Source: Mycobacterium nebraskense
GTDB lineage: Bacteria; Actinomycetota; Actinomycetes; Mycobacteriales; Mycobacteriaceae
NCBI RefSeq assembly: GCF_002102255.1
Contig: NZ_LQPH01000171.1
Coordinates: 62,001-126,000 of the forward strand
Direction: 5' to 3'
Length of the DNA: 64,000 nt
The notes under the pieces are model-generated. The model saw only the letters and a program-made list of their open reading frames with translations, was not told where the DNA came from and ran no database searches. The stretch's first letter is position 1, and the number at the start of each line of letters is the position of its first letter. Position numbers and translations under genes: made by a program. Below, piece by piece: positions 34,222-41,967 of this stretch.

Positions 34222-35007
34222 ATGCTCAGTGTTGCGACACGAGACGAGCTAGCTGCCGACCTGGCGCAGGCCGAGCGGAGTCGCCTGCCGATCGCTCCGC
34301 TGACCGCCGCCCACCCGGACATCGACGTCGTCGATGCGTACGAGATCCAGTTGATCAACATCCGTCAGCGGGTCGCCGAGGGGGCCCGGGTGCTGGGCCA
34401 CAAGGTGGGCCTGTCGTCGAAGGCGATCCAACAGATGATGGGGGTCGACGAGCCGGACTACGGGCATTTGCTCGACGAGATGCAATTGTTCGAAGACACC
34501 CCGGTGAAGGCGAGCCGCTACCTGTGGCCGAGGGTCGAGGTCGAGGTCGGTTTCATTTTGAACGCCGACCTGCCGGGAGCCGACTGCACCGAGGACGACG
34601 TGCTGGCGGCCACCGAGGCACTGGTCCCGTCGATCGAGTTGATCGATACCCGGATCACGGACTGGAAGATCGAGCTGTGCGACACCATCGCCGACAACGC
34701 CTCGTCGGCGGGCTTCGTTCTGGGTAAGGCCCGCGTCTCACCGGGCGATATCGACGTCAAGGCGATCGACGCCGTCCTCAGCTGCAACGGTGAGGTTGTC
34801 GCCAAGGGTCGGACCGATGCGGTGCTGGGCAACCCGGTCACCGCGGTGGCCTGGCTGGCCCGCAAGGTGGAGGGCTTCGGCGTACGGTTACGCAAAGGCG
34901 ACGTGGTACTTCCCGGCTCGTGCACGCGAGCGATCGACGCGCACGCCGGCGACCAGTTTGTGGCCGACTTCACGGGCCTGGGTTCTGTTCATTTGTCGTT
35001 CGAATAG
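34222..35007 (+). CDS. hsaE: HsaE, 2-hydroxypentadienoate-type hydratase
   Basis: 261 aa, same length as Rv3536c. FAH-superfamily hydratase pattern with GARVLGHKVGLSSKAIQQMMGVDEPDYG, VEVEVGFIL and VLGNPVTAVAWLARKVEGFG. It hydrates 2-hydroxyhexa-2,4-dienoate released from ring A to 4-hydroxy-2-oxohexanoate. An in-frame extension to 33619 lies opposite kstD and is rejected. Starts the hsaE-hsaG-hsaF operon. Confidence 0.94.
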   Translation: MLSVATRDELAADLAQAERSRLPIAPLTAAHPDIDVVDAYEIQLINIRQRVAEGARVLGHKVGLSSKAIQQMMGVDEPDYGHLLDEMQLFEDTPVKASRYLWPRVEVEVGFILNADLPGADCTEDDVLAATEALVPSIELIDTRITDWKIELCDTIADNASSAGFVLGKARVSPGDIDVKAIDAVLSCNGEVVAKGRTDAVLGNPVTAVAWLARKVEGFGVRLRKGDVVLPGSCTRAIDAHAGDQFVADFTGLGSVHLSFE

Positions 35008-35058
35008 TCTCGAATTAAATCGTCGGACTTAAAATCGAGAGCTTCGCAAAGGAGCGTC

Positions 35059-35979
35059 ATGCCGGCTAAGGCGAGTGTGGCCATTGTCGGGTCGGGAAAT
35101 ATCAGTACTGACCTGCTCTACAAACTGTTGCGGTCGGACTGGCTGGAGCCGCGCTGGATGGTGGGCATCGACCCGGACAGTGAGGGTTTGGCGCGGGCCC
35201 GCAAGTTGGGGTTGGAGACGACGCACGAAGGGGTCGATTGGCTGCTGGCCCAGTCGGAGAAGCCTGATCTGGTGTTCGAGGCGACGAGTGCTTATGTGCA
35301 TCGGGACGCGGCGCCGAAGTATGCGGCCGCGGGCATCCGCGCCATCGATTTGACCCCGGCCGCGGTGGGCCCGGCGGTGATTCCGCCGGCGAACCTGCGC
35401 CAGCACCTGGATGCGCCGAACGTCAACATGATCACCTGCGGGGGACAGGCGACGATTCCCATCGTGTACGCGGTGTCGCGGGTTGTTGAGGTGCCCTACG
35501 CCGAGATCGTCGCCTCGGTGGCGTCGGTGTCGGCGGGGCCGGGCACCCGGGCCAATATCGATGAGTTCACCAAGACCACCAGCAGGGGGGTGGAAACAAT
35601 CGGCGGCGCCACGCGCGGCAAGGCGATCATCATCCTGAACCCGGCCGACCCGCCGATGATCATGCGCGACACCATCTTTTGCGCGATCCCCGAGGACGCC
35701 GACCGGGACGCGATCGCGAAGTCGATCCACGATGTGGTGGCCGAGGTGCAGACCTATGTGCCGGGATATCGGCTGCTCAACGAGCCACAGTTCGACGAGC
35801 CGTCGCTGAACTCCGGTGGGCAGGCGGTGGTCACCACGTTCGTCGAGGTCGAGGGCGCCGGCGATTACCTGCCCCCGTATGCGGGCAACCTGGACATCAT
35901 GACCGCCGCGGCGACCAAGGTCGGCGAGGAAATCGCGAAGGAATCTCTATCCGCGACGGCGGGAGGCATACAGGCATGA
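35059..35979 (+). CDS. hsaG: HsaG, acylating propionaldehyde/acetaldehyde dehydrogenase
   Basis: 306 aa. NAD-binding N-terminus VAIVGSGNISTDLLYKLL and catalytic Cys in NMITCGGQATIPIVYAV near residue 130. It matches Rv3535c. It converts propionaldehyde from HsaF to propionyl-CoA by substrate channelling. Its stop overlaps the hsaF start as ATGA. AAAGGAG precedes the ATG. Confidence 0.95.
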   Translation: MPAKASVAIVGSGNISTDLLYKLLRSDWLEPRWMVGIDPDSEGLARARKLGLETTHEGVDWLLAQSEKPDLVFEATSAYVHRDAAPKYAAAGIRAIDLTPAAVGPAVIPPANLRQHLDAPNVNMITCGGQATIPIVYAVSRVVEVPYAEIVASVASVSAGPGTRANIDEFTKTTSRGVETIGGATRGKAIIILNPADPPMIMRDTIFCAIPEDADRDAIAKSIHDVVAEVQTYVPGYRLLNEPQFDEPSLNSGGQAVVTTFVEVEGAGDYLPPYAGNLDIMTAAATKVGEEIAKESLSATAGGIQA

Positions 35980-37031
35980 GTACCGACATCTTCTTCAATC
36001 CGGTCTGGGACGTGCGGATGACCGACACGTCGTTGCGGGACGGCTCGCATCACAAGCGCCACCAATTCACCAAAGACGAGGTGGGTGCCATCGTGGCCGC
36101 GCTGGACGCCGCGGGGGTGCCGGTCATCGAGGTCACCCACGGGGACGGGCTGGGCGGGTCGAGCTTCAACTACGGGTTCTCCAAGACTCCGGAGCAGGAG
36201 CTGATCAAGCTGGCCGCGCAGACAGCCAAAGAGGCCAAGATCGCGTTTTTGATGCTGCCCGGGGTGGGCACCAAAGAGGACATCAAGGAAGCCCAGAACA
36301 ACGGCGGGTCGATCTGCCGGATCGCCACCCACTGCACCGAGGCCGACGTGTCCATCCAGCACTTCGGCCTGGCCCGCGAACTCGGCTTGGAGACCGTGGG
36401 GTTCCTGATGATGTCGCACACGATTTCCCCCGAGAAGCTGGCCGCGCAGGCCCGCATCATGGCCGATGCGGGATGCCAGTGCGTCTACGTGGTCGACTCG
36501 GCCGGCGCGCTCGTGCTCGAAGGGGTGCGCGACCGGGTGGCCGCGCTGGTCGCCGAGCTCGGCGACGACGCCCAGGTGGGCTTCCACGGGCACGAGAACC
36601 TCGGCCTGGGGGTGGCCAACTCGGTGGAGGCGGTGCGGGCGGGTGCCAAGCAGATCGACGGCTCGTGTCGCCGGTTCGGCGCCGGAGCGGGCAACGCACC
36701 CGTCGAGGCGCTCATCGGGGTGTTCGACAAGATCGGGGTCAAGACCGGCATCGATTTCTTCGACATCGCTGATGCCGCCGAAGAGGTGGTCGCCCCGGTG
36801 ATGCCCGCCGAGTGCCTGCTGGACCGTAACGCCCTGATCATGGGGTACTCCGGGGTGTACTCGAGCTTCCTCAAACACGCCATCCGCCAATCCGAGCGCT
36901 ACGGCGTGCCCGCCCACCAACTACTGCACCGCGCCGGACAACGCAAACTCATCGGCGGCCAAGAAGACCAACTCATCGACATCGCCCTGGAAATCAAGCG
37001 CGAGCAAGAAAGCGGCGCCCCCGCCAAGTAG
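35976..37031 (+). CDS. hsaF: HsaF, 4-hydroxy-2-oxovalerate-type aldolase
   Basis: 351 aa DRE-TIM aldolase. Catalytic and metal motif TDTSLRDGSHHKRHQF at residues about 16-31 and HGHENLGLGVANS carrying the metal histidines. It matches Rv3534c. It splits 4-hydroxy-2-oxohexanoate into pyruvate and propionaldehyde, passed to HsaG. Four-base overlap with hsaG. The last gene of the operon; a haemophore-like gene follows 53 bases later. Confidence 0.95.
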   Translation: MSTDIFFNPVWDVRMTDTSLRDGSHHKRHQFTKDEVGAIVAALDAAGVPVIEVTHGDGLGGSSFNYGFSKTPEQELIKLAAQTAKEAKIAFLMLPGVGTKEDIKEAQNNGGSICRIATHCTEADVSIQHFGLARELGLETVGFLMMSHTISPEKLAAQARIMADAGCQCVYVVDSAGALVLEGVRDRVAALVAELGDDAQVGFHGHENLGLGVANSVEAVRAGAKQIDGSCRRFGAGAGNAPVEALIGVFDKIGVKTGIDFFDIADAAEEVVAPVMPAECLLDRNALIMGYSGVYSSFLKHAIRQSERYGVPAHQLLHRAGQRKLIGGQEDQLIDIALEIKREQESGAPAK

Positions 37032-37084
37032 CTGGCAGCCGCGCGCACAGGCCACACAAAGGTGCTGCGAGTAATCTGTCGCGC

Positions 37085-37384
37085 ATGACCGTGACATCCA
37101 GGAAATCTCGAGGCCGCGGACTGTACGGCGTGCTCGCCGGAGGTTTGCTGGCTGTTACCGCCGCGATGACGATCGCGCTGCCGGCGGCCAGCGCGGCTCC
37201 CCAGTGTGATCAGACCGTGGGTAGTTCCATCGACTCGTACCTGAAGCGGCATCCCGACCTCCACCAGCAGCTGCAGGCCAAGTCTCAGGCTGAGGGCGGC
37301 AACGGCAACGTGATGGATTACCTGAATCGGCATCCGGACGTGCGGCAGCATCTGATCGACCTGTCGCAGCAGTGCGCACCCTAG
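37085..37384 (+). CDS. Secreted haemophore-like protein with duplicated RHPD motif
   Basis: 99 aa. Signal peptide of about 37 residues (GLYGVLAGGLLAVTAAMTIALPAASA, cut before APQC). The mature part is small and helical with two cysteines, Cys41 and Cys97, placed to bridge N- and C-terminus, as in the mycobacterial haemophore-related family (Rv0203-like). It is internally duplicated: YLKRHPDLHQQL (52-63) and YLNRHPDVRQHL (79-90), giving candidate heme ligands Tyr/His in each copy. It stands where H37Rv has PPE62/PPE61. Its promoter may lie in the 53-base gap after hsaF or it may be read through. Confidence 0.8.
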   Translation: MTVTSRKSRGRGLYGVLAGGLLAVTAAMTIALPAASAAPQCDQTVGSSIDSYLKRHPDLHQQLQAKSQAEGGNGNVMDYLNRHPDVRQHLIDLSQQCAP

Positions 37385-37388
37385 TGAA

Positions 37389-37417
37389 TCGGCCTCGTCG
37401 TTGAACGACGCGGCCGA
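37389..37417. terminator. Hairpin after the haemophore-like gene
   Basis: A near-perfect 29-base inverted repeat (TCGGCC...GGCCGA outer arms, CGTCG/CGACG inner arms, one mismatched pair) starts five bases after the stop codon and precedes the KstR-controlled Rv3531c promoter. Confidence 0.7.
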
Positions 37418-37448
37418 CGCGCGGGAACGTTCGCCATTGACGAAAAAG

Positions 37449-37462
37449 TAGAACACGTTCTA
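37449..37462. promoter_or_regulatory. KstR operator upstream of the Rv3531c homologue
   Basis: TAGAACACGTTCTA is a perfect palindrome except its centre and the best KstR box in the window together with 48576. It lies ten bases before the GTG start. Confidence 0.93.
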
Positions 37463-37472
37463 GCGTCTATGC

Positions 37473-38600
37473 GTGTTCTCTGATCCCCTCACCTCCGCGA
37501 TCGTCGAAGCCGAGAAACTGGTCGCCGACGCGCCCTTCATCGAGACCGAAGCCGACCTGCTGGAAGGGCTGCAGTATCTGGCGGGCTGTGTTTCGGCTTG
37601 CATACACCTGGCCTTCGATTACGACCGCGACCACCCGTTCCTGCAGTCGGGAACCGGGCCGTTCACCAAGATGGGCCTGGACAACCCCGACACCCTGTAC
37701 TTCGGTACCCGGGTGCACGCCAATCACGACTACGTCGTGACCGGCCGGCGCGGCACCACGACCGACCTGAGCTTCCAGCTACTCGGTGGTGAATACACCG
37801 ACGACAACGTGCCGGCCAGCCAGGCCGCGTTCGACGACCGAGAGCTCGAGATCGCCGCCGACGGCAGCTTCGAGTGGCGGGTGCGGCCCACCAGCCCCGG
37901 GCAATTGGTCATCCGCGAGGTCTACGGCGACTGGTCGGCGCAGCGCGGCACGCTGGCCATTTCCCGCCTGGACACCGCGGGCACCGCCCCGCCTCCGCTG
38001 ACCCGCGAGATCATCGAAAAGCGTTATGCCACGGCCGGAAAGCAGCTTGTCAACCGGGTGAAGACCTGGCTGCAGTTTCCCCAGTGGTTCTATCTCGACC
38101 TGCCGGTCAACACCATGGTCGCGCCCCGGTTGACGCCGGGCGGCCTGGCGACCCAGTATTCATCGGTCGGCCACTACGACCTGCGACCCGATCAGGCGCT
38201 GGTGATCACCATCCCGGTCTCCGACGCGCCCTACCTCGGTTTCCAGCTGGGCAGCCTGTGGTACATCTCGCTGGACTACATCAATCACCAGACTTCGCTG
38301 AACAACACTCAGGCGCAAGCCGATCCGGACGGCAAGGTGCGCATCGTCGTTGCCGACCAGAACCCCGGAGTGACCAACTGGGTGGAGACGCTGGGGCATC
38401 GGCGAGGCTTCTTGCAGTTCCGCTGGCAGCGGGTGTCCCGTCAACTCACCGACGCGGACGGCCCCACCGTGGAGCTGGTCGACTTCGATGCCATCCCGGC
38501 CACGTTGCCGTACTTCGAACACAATAAGATCTCCGACGACGAATGGCGTGCACGAATCACGCTGCGCCAACAACAAATTGCGGCCAGGATGCTGGGGTGA
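37473..38600 (+). CDS. Conserved protein of unknown function (Rv3531c homologue)
   Basis: 375 aa from GTG 37473, with no signal peptide or membrane helix. I recognise it as the Rv3531c family, a KstR-regulated protein with no assigned activity. The sequence has beta-rich segments such as FGTRVHANHDYVVTGRRGTTTDLSFQLLGGEYTDD and ALVITIPVSDAPYLGFQLGSLWYISLDY, reminiscent of DUF1214-like folds; this resemblance is weak. It is translationally close to the SDR gene (stop overlaps a GTG at 38597). Confidence 0.85.
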   Translation: MFSDPLTSAIVEAEKLVADAPFIETEADLLEGLQYLAGCVSACIHLAFDYDRDHPFLQSGTGPFTKMGLDNPDTLYFGTRVHANHDYVVTGRRGTTTDLSFQLLGGEYTDDNVPASQAAFDDRELEIAADGSFEWRVRPTSPGQLVIREVYGDWSAQRGTLAISRLDTAGTAPPPLTREIIEKRYATAGKQLVNRVKTWLQFPQWFYLDLPVNTMVAPRLTPGGLATQYSSVGHYDLRPDQALVITIPVSDAPYLGFQLGSLWYISLDYINHQTSLNNTQAQADPDGKVRIVVADQNPGVTNWVETLGHRRGFLQFRWQRVSRQLTDADGPTVELVDFDAIPATLPYFEHNKISDDEWRARITLRQQQIAARMLG

Positions 38601-38602
38601 CG

Positions 38603-39385
38603 ATGTCAGGCTTGCTCAATGAAAAGGTCGTCGTCATCAGCGGCGTCGGACCGGGGCTCGGTACCACCCTGGCGCACCGGTGCTCCCAGGATGGCGCCGA
38701 CCTGGTGCTGGCGGCGCGGACCGTGGAACGGCTGGAAAGCGTCGCCAAACAGGTCAACGACACCGGGCACAAGGCGTTGGCGGTGCGTGCCGACATCACC
38801 GACGACGACGAGGTGAACTACCTCGTCGAGACCACCATGGCGACCTACGGCAAGGTGGACGTGCTGATCAACAACGCGTTTCGGGTGCCGTCCATGAAGC
38901 CGTTGGCCGGTACCAGCTTTCAGCACATCCGTGACGCGATCGAGCTCAGTGCGCTCGGCGCGCTGCGGCTCATCCAGGCTTTCACGCCGGCGCTGGAGAA
39001 GTCGCACGGATCGATTGTCAACGTCAACTCCATGGTGCTGCGACACTCACAGGCCAAATACGGCGCCTACAAGATGGCCAAGTCGGCGCTGCTGTCCATG
39101 TCGCAGTCGCTGGCCACCGAGCTGGGCGAGAAGGGCATCCGCGTCAATTCCGTTGCCCCCGGATATATCTGGGGCGACACCCTGCAGGCGTACTTCGAAC
39201 ATCAGGCGGGCAAGTACGGCACCACGGTGGATCAGATCTACGCGGCCACCGCAGCGAACTCCGACCTGAGGCGCTTGCCCACCGAAGACGAGGTGGCCTC
39301 GGCGATCCTATTCCTGGCCAGCGACCTGTCCAGCGGCATCACCGGGCAGACCCTGGACGTCAACTGCGGGGAGTACCACAACTGA
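38603..39385 (+). CDS. Short-chain dehydrogenase (Rv3530c homologue)
   Basis: 260 aa from ATG 38603, matching Rv3530c in length; a GTG at 38597 overlapping the previous stop is an alternative. Rossmann motif SGVGPGLGTTLAHRC, NNAF in place of the usual NNAG, and the catalytic YGAYKMAKSALL, where the Tyr-x3-Lys pattern is kept. C-terminal LASDLSSGITGQTLDVNCGEY is typical. Likely a steroid hydroxyl dehydrogenase; substrate unknown. One-base overlap with the sulfotransferase gene. Confidence 0.88.
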   Translation: MSGLLNEKVVVISGVGPGLGTTLAHRCSQDGADLVLAARTVERLESVAKQVNDTGHKALAVRADITDDDEVNYLVETTMATYGKVDVLINNAFRVPSMKPLAGTSFQHIRDAIELSALGALRLIQAFTPALEKSHGSIVNVNSMVLRHSQAKYGAYKMAKSALLSMSQSLATELGEKGIRVNSVAPGYIWGDTLQAYFEHQAGKYGTTVDQIYAATAANSDLRRLPTEDEVASAILFLASDLSSGITGQTLDVNCGEYHN

Positions 39386-40530
39386 TGTCCGACCGCACCG
39401 ATATCGGCACCGTCGAAGAATTGCACGCATCGGCCACCAAGCTGACCGGGCTCGACGACTTCGGGGCCAACGACGACAACTATCTCGAAGCGCTGGAGGT
39501 GCTGCTGGACTCCTACCGGCGTGAAGCCGGCCTGACGGTGTTGGGCAGCAAGATGAACCGGTTCTTCCTGCGCGGCGCGCTGGTGGCCAGGTTGCTGTCC
39601 GAGGCTTCGTGGAAGCAGTACCCGCAGCACGCCGACGTCGTGATCGAGCGCCCGATCTTCGTCACCGGCCTGGTGCGCACCGGCACCACCGCGTTACACC
39701 GGCTGCTGGGCGCCGATCCCGCGCATCAGGGCTTGCACATGTGGCTGGCCGAGTTCCCGCAGCCGCGTCCGCCACGCGAAACCTGGGAGTCGCATCCCCT
39801 TTATCGTCAGCTCGACGCGCAATTCAACCAGCACCACCAGGACAACCCCGGCTACACCGGTCTGCATTTCATGGCCGCATACGAACTCGAGGAATGTTGG
39901 CAGCTGCTTCGGCAGTCGCTGCATTCGGTGTCCTATGAGACGTTGGCACACCTCCCCACTTACGCGCAGTGGCTGTCCGAACAGGATTGGACGCCGTCCT
40001 ACCAACGGCACCGCAAAAACCTCCAGCTAATCGGACTCAATGACGCCGAAAAGCGTTGGGTGCTCAAGAATCCCAGCCATCTTTTTGCGTTGGACGCCTT
40101 GATGGCGACCTATCCGGACGCGCTGGTGATCCAGACCCATCGGCCAGTCGAGACGATCATGGCTTCGATGTGCTCGCTGGCCCAGCACACCGCCGAGGGA
40201 TGGTCCACGGCGTTCGACGGGGCTCAGATCGGTGCAGACGCGATGGACACCTGGTCGCGCGGGCTGGAGCGCTTCAACACCGCCCGTGCCAAATACTCGC
40301 CGGCCCAGTTCTTCGACGTCGACTACAAGGACCTGATTGCCGACCCGATCGGCACGGTCGCCGACGTCTACCGGCACTTCGGTTTGACGCTGACCGACGA
40401 GGCGCGAGCGGCGATGGAACAGGCGCACGCCGACAGCCAGTCCGGCGAGCGCGCGCCGAAACACCGTTACTCGCTGGCCGATTACGGGCTGACCGTCGAA
40501 ACCGTTAAGGAGCGCTTCGCCGGGCTGTGA
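39385..40530 (+). CDS. Sulfotransferase-family protein (Rv3529c homologue)
   Basis: 381 aa. The PAPS-binding loop RPIFVTGLVRTGTTALHRLLG lies near residues 90-110, and KRWVLKNPSHLFALDALMATYPDALVIQTHR carries the 3'-phosphate-binding region. It resembles Stf-type actinobacterial sulfotransferases (Rv3529c). The acceptor is unknown, possibly a steroid or lipid hydroxyl. Third gene of the KstR-controlled Rv3531c-Rv3530c-Rv3529c transcript. Convergent to the next gene with only ten bases between. Confidence 0.88.
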   Translation: MSDRTDIGTVEELHASATKLTGLDDFGANDDNYLEALEVLLDSYRREAGLTVLGSKMNRFFLRGALVARLLSEASWKQYPQHADVVIERPIFVTGLVRTGTTALHRLLGADPAHQGLHMWLAEFPQPRPPRETWESHPLYRQLDAQFNQHHQDNPGYTGLHFMAAYELEECWQLLRQSLHSVSYETLAHLPTYAQWLSEQDWTPSYQRHRKNLQLIGLNDAEKRWVLKNPSHLFALDALMATYPDALVIQTHRPVETIMASMCSLAQHTAEGWSTAFDGAQIGADAMDTWSRGLERFNTARAKYSPAQFFDVDYKDLIADPIGTVADVYRHFGLTLTDEARAAMEQAHADSQSGERAPKHRYSLADYGLTVETVKERFAGL

Positions 40531-40540
40531 CGCGACTGGA

Positions 40541-40831
40541 TCAGCCGTCGATCCGCCGCGGTCCTAACCACACACCGTCCGGAGGCCCGAACGCGCCCGC
40601 CCGCTCGCGCGCGGCGGCGAGGGCCGGCGAGGACGCGAACTGCCTTGCAGCATCGATGTTTTCCATTTCCATGACGACGATGACGGTGTTGGGGTCGTCG
40701 CCGTCGATGTAGGTCCCCGTTACCACCAGGCTGTGCCGGCGTCGAATCGCGTCGAGTTCCGGGTCGCGAAACACCGTGTTCCATTGGTCGACGCTGGCGA
40801 CTCGCTGTTTGACAAGCATGACTCCGGTCAT
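40541..40831 (-). CDS. Small alpha+beta barrel-like protein, partner of a TetR regulator
   Basis: 96 aa, cytosolic. The pattern VMLVKQRVASVDQWNTVFRD...TVIVVMEMENIDAARQFASSPAL is that of small ferredoxin-like dimeric barrels (antibiotic-monooxygenase, DUF3764 or cyclase-like). No catalytic residue can be named. It is divergent from the TetR gene across a 102-base gap holding two matching operators, so it is probably the regulator's target. Not present at this place in H37Rv as far as I recall. Confidence 0.7.
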   Translation of the reverse strand: MTGVMLVKQRVASVDQWNTVFRDPELDAIRRRHSLVVTGTYIDGDDPNTVIVVMEMENIDAARQFASSPALAAARERAGAFGPPDGVWLGPRRIDG

Positions 40832-40844
40832 GAAAATCTCCGTT

Positions 40845-40872
40845 CACTATGTCTACATGTGTAGACATAGTG
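40845..40872. promoter_or_regulatory. TetR-type operator 1 (13-base inverted repeat)
   Basis: CACTATGTCTACA and its exact reverse complement flank a two-base centre. It shares the core GTCTACAnnTGTAGAC with the site at 40901 and lies 14 bases upstream of the small barrel-like gene. Likely bound by the divergent TetR protein. Confidence 0.82.
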
Positions 40873-40900
40873 TCCAGCCTAGCGCGGCTGCGGTGGGCAT

Positions 40901-40916
40901 GTCTACAGTTGTAGAC
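40901..40916. promoter_or_regulatory. TetR-type operator 2
   Basis: GTCTACAGTTGTAGAC repeats the core of operator 1, 50 bases away centre to centre, and lies 17 bases before the tetR start, suggesting autorepression. Confidence 0.82.
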
Positions 40917-40933
40917 CACGCGAAAGGAGCGAC

Positions 40934-41506
40934 ATGAACGCCGTGCCGCCGCGGCGCCGCGACGCCGGCGCCACCAAAACCCGCCTGCTGGAAGCGGCTC
41001 CCGAACTCTTTCTGGCCAGGGGGTATAGCGCCATCGGTCTGCGCGAGGTGGCGTCGAAAGCCGGCGTGGATGTCACTTTGGTTCGCCGCTATTTCGGCTC
41101 CAAGGAACGGCTTTTCGCGGAAGCAACGGATGTTTCGGAGAACGTGCAGGAGATCCTGGGCGCTGCAGACGACGCGCTGGGGGAGCGGTTGATTGCCCGC
41201 GTCCTGGACGCCCGCCGCGACGTCGACGCCCCGTTGTTCGCGCTGCTGCGGTCCAGCGGCGACCCCGCGGTGGTAACGCGACTCAACGCGCAGCTCGAGG
41301 AGGGGCTTACCCGCAACCTGGCGAAGCGGATAACGGCGGACCGGGCCAGAATCCGCGCGGACATGGTCACGGCCCTGCTGCTGGGCATCGGCGTGCAGCG
41401 CGTCCTGCTCCAGAAGAAGCCGATGGTTAGCGCTCGGGAAGGTGACATCGCGGCGGTATTCCTCGAGGCGTTCGAGGCGATAACCAAACTGCCCCAAGGG
41501 CAGTGA
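40934..41506 (+). CDS. TetR-family transcriptional regulator
   Basis: 190 aa. N-terminal helix-turn-helix ATKTRLLEAAPELFLARGYSAIGLREVASKAGVDVTLVRRYFGSKERLF (residues about 13-60) and a helical ligand domain. It is not KstR or KstR2: its operators (GTCTACAnnTGTAGAC) differ. Preceded by AAAGGAG eight bases before ATG. Divergent from the small barrel-like gene it probably controls; convergent with the Rv3527 homologue, one base between stops. The ligand is unknown. Confidence 0.88.
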   Translation: MNAVPPRRRDAGATKTRLLEAAPELFLARGYSAIGLREVASKAGVDVTLVRRYFGSKERLFAEATDVSENVQEILGAADDALGERLIARVLDARRDVDAPLFALLRSSGDPAVVTRLNAQLEEGLTRNLAKRITADRARIRADMVTALLLGIGVQRVLLQKKPMVSAREGDIAAVFLEAFEAITKLPQGQ

Positions 41507-41507
41507 A

Positions 41508-41963
41508 TCAGTCAGCGTCCGGGTCGCCGGGCTCGCCCAGATAGCCCTCCGCGACCGCATGCTCGATGCTGTCGCTCAGTTTGGGGCACGACCGGGTGCG
41601 TGCCGTATCACCACCGGAGTTGCGCACCTCCGTGAAGTGCGCGCAGCGCTGCCATGCTTCGGTGTTCCATTGCACGGCGGTATGGCCCGGGCCCAGCCGC
41701 CGGACGGTGACCGTGACGTGGCAGAACCGGCAGTCCACCGGCAGCAGCCCCGAGCTGAGGTAGCGCTCCCGGTCGGCGCGGCTGGCTTCGGCGACGGCGG
41801 CCGCGCGTTGCGGATCGTTGGTGAAATCCCTTGACTTTGACCAGGATCCCGAGCCGCCGTTGCGCGCGGGCGCGTCGTCGTGATCGTGATGGTCACCGTG
41901 CAGCATCAGCATCGACCGGGCGAGCCGGTCGACGTCTGGGACCGCCGGTTGATCGTGGGTCAT
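41508..41963 (-). CDS. Hypothetical protein, Rv3527 homologue
   Basis: 151 aa, soluble. An N-terminal His/Asp-rich stretch (LHGDHHDHDD) and a Cys/His set VDCRFCHVTV...HTAVQW...RCAHF...RSCPKL suggest metal binding. I place it as the Rv3527 family by position directly downstream of kshA (four bases between) and by size. Function unknown. It is probably co-transcribed with kshA under KstR. Confidence 0.75.
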   Translation of the reverse strand: MTHDQPAVPDVDRLARSMLMLHGDHHDHDDAPARNGGSGSWSKSRDFTNDPQRAAAVAEASRADRERYLSSGLLPVDCRFCHVTVTVRRLGPGHTAVQWNTEAWQRCAHFTEVRNSGGDTARTRSCPKLSDSIEHAVAEGYLGEPGDPDAD

Positions 41964-41967
41964 GCCG

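Noticed and set aside
37032..37084. Terminator after hsaF
   Set aside because: Only short GC-rich pairings were found; no convincing stem.
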